This document shows positions 63,045 through 64,000 of a stretch of DNA of 64,000 nt, piece by piece. The DNA lies in the NCBI GenBank assembly GCA_964368075.1, contig CAYJAD010000004.1, forward strand, positions 24,828 to 88,827, given 5' to 3'. A program made the position numbers and the translations under genes. The notes below the pieces were generated by a model. That model searched no databases. It was given only the letters and a program-made list of their open reading frames with translations, and was not told where the DNA came from. The stretch is from CAYJAD01 sp964368075 (GTDB taxonomy: Bacteria > Desulfobacterota > Desulfovibrionia > Desulfovibrionales > Desulfovibrionaceae). How positions within the stretch are numbered: the first letter of the stretch is position 1; the number at the start of each line of letters is the position of its first letter.

Positions 63045-64000
63045 ATGCAAGAAATACTTAAAAAATCGCCTTTGCGTGTAGCTGTTCTGGGTGGAGGCTC
63101 TTGGGGTACAGCCTTGGCGCATGTATTGGCAGATGCCGGGCATGAAGTGTGCCTTTTTGTGCGAGATGCAGAGGTGGCTCAAAGTATTAATACTACACAT
63201 AAAAATCTCTACTACTTACAGCAATATGTTATTCATGCTGCGGTAAAATCTTCTGCAGATATGTCACAACTTGGCGGCTACGATGTTTTTATTTTGGCTA
63301 TACCTACCCAGAGCGTACGTGCTTTTTTGCAAGGTATACAACACTTGCTGCCAAAAAATTGTATTTTAGTTAATACAGCCAAAGGCTTAGAGAGTTCTTC
63401 GGCAAAAACTGTAGGACAAGTGGTCGTAGAGGAATTGGGATTTTTACGCCCGCAATACGCCATACTTTCCGGCCCTTCCTTTGCGGATGAAGTAATGCAA
63501 AGGCAACCAACAGCTGTGGTGCTGGGCAGTGAATGTATCTCCCTTGGCACCCAATTACGGACGATTTTTTCTACGCCATACTTTCGTTGTTATTCTGGTA
63601 GTGATGTGCGTGGTATTGAGCTTGGCGGTGCGTTGAAAAATATTATGGCCATTGCTGTGGGATTGTGCGAAGGGCTGGGCTTTGGGCACAACAGCAGGGC
63701 GGCACTCATGACGCGTAGTCTTGCGGAAATGAGCCGATTGGGGAAAGCCTGCGGGGCGCAAGCTACGACCTTTATGGGGCTTTCAGGTCTAGGAGATTTA
63801 ACGCTTACAGCCCACGGTAATCTTTCGCGCAATAGACAAGTAGGCATGCGCCTTGGGCAAGGGGAAAGTCTTTCGTATATTGTAGATTCTTTGGGTATGG
63901 TGGCAGAAGGGGTAAAAACTACCGAAGCTGTCTATGGCATGTTAAAAAAGCATGCGGTGAGCGCTCCCATTACCGAAGCAGTATATCGCATTTTATACAC
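63045..64000 (+). CDS. gpsA: Glycerol-3-phosphate dehydrogenase [NAD(P)+] (partial)
   Basis: Partial: cut by the right edge, 318 residues seen. The N-terminal Rossmann motif VLGGGSWGTALAHVLA, the VNTAKGLE and LSGPSFADEV segments, and ALKNIMAIAVGLCEGLGFGHN with the catalytic lysine are intact. It makes sn-glycerol-3-phosphate for phospholipids. AGAGGT lies 4 bp before the ATG, and the gene starts 8 bp after the beta-lactamase stop, so the two may be co-transcribed. Confidence 0.94.
   Translation, partial: MQEILKKSPLRVAVLGGGSWGTALAHVLADAGHEVCLFVRDAEVAQSINTTHKNLYYLQQYVIHAAVKSSADMSQLGGYDVFILAIPTQSVRAFLQGIQHLLPKNCILVNTAKGLESSSAKTVGQVVVEELGFLRPQYAILSGPSFADEVMQRQPTAVVLGSECISLGTQLRTIFSTPYFRCYSGSDVRGIELGGALKNIMAIAVGLCEGLGFGHNSRAALMTRSLAEMSRLGKACGAQATTFMGLSGLGDLTLTAHGNLSRNRQVGMRLGQGESLSYIVDSLGMVAEGVKTTEAVYGMLKKHAVSAPITEAVYRILY

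Noticed and set aside
1..64000. Prophage, CRISPR array, rRNA or tRNA genes
   Set aside because: No regularly spaced repeats, no phage structural or integrase genes, and no cloverleaf or rRNA-like sequence seen in the intergenic regions.

Overview
The window looks like chromosomal DNA of a moderately AT-rich, anaerobic, Gram-negative member of the Desulfovibrionaceae or a close relative. The evidence is the set of gene families: NrfH/NrfA cytochrome c nitrite reductase with a sigma54-type regulator, a Dcu/AspA aspartate-fumarate module, an expanded rpsU-yqeY-mutS2-dnaG-rpoD cluster, FadL, MltA, MltD and several large hybrid sensor kinases. This placement is inference from gene content and protein style, not from a marker-gene comparison. 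I saw no rRNA, tRNA, CRISPR array, transposase, integrase or phage gene.

Layout. 1-8.5 kb: an alpha-oxoamine synthase (cut by the left edge) faces an AT-ACP polyketide/fatty-acid-synthase-like protein, which is followed by a TolC-like lipoprotein, an HlyD-like adaptor, a Wzx/MOP-like flippase and a small lipoprotein. Together they look like a synthesis-and-export locus for an unidentified acyl-amino product; this is the least described part of the window. 8.7-11 kb: small conserved genes (unknown protein, TPR protein, DUF721/DciA-like). 11.3-14.3 kb: Dcu C4-dicarboxylate transporter and aspartate ammonia-lyase. 14.6-24 kb: BASS/ACR3-type transporter, ogt between two ABM paralogues, a large degenerate-GGDEF/EAL protein, a metallophosphoesterase, an acetate transporter and an unknown exported protein. 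24-34.2 kb: housekeeping and envelope genes (RlmB-like, MltD, FadL, PriA, GalU, MltA, GlmM). 34.7-38.4 kb: a BCCT transporter with a CocE/S15 hydrolase. 38.6-44.6 kb: nrfHA, divergent from a haem-motif hybrid kinase and a sigma54 response regulator that carries a one-base frameshift. 44.6-55 kb: an AsmA/TamB-like protein, a second hybrid kinase, an M24 peptidase, a nitroreductase and two glycosyltransferases. 55-62 kb: rpoD, dnaG, mutS2, yqeY and rpsU on the minus strand. 62-64 kb: an intact class D beta-lactamase gene and the start of gpsA.

Working together. Aspartate import and deamination would supply fumarate, and nitrite ammonification by NrfHA would serve respiration or detoxification under control of the adjacent two-component system. 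The kinase has its own periplasmic CxxCH motif, which suggests haem-based sensing. BCCT plus CocE suggests uptake and hydrolysis of a quaternary-ammonium ester or amide. MltA, MltD, GlmM, GalU, the glycosyltransferases and the beta-lactamase are envelope functions.

Intergenic DNA is rich in structure. Two copies of a roughly 190-bp TA-flanked palindromic element sit just upstream of start codons. Other long nested palindromes occur at 12.7 and 47.5 kb. A 54-bp palindrome is present twice in opposite orientation between convergent genes. Further purine/pyrimidine palindromes without U-tracts mark other convergent junctions.
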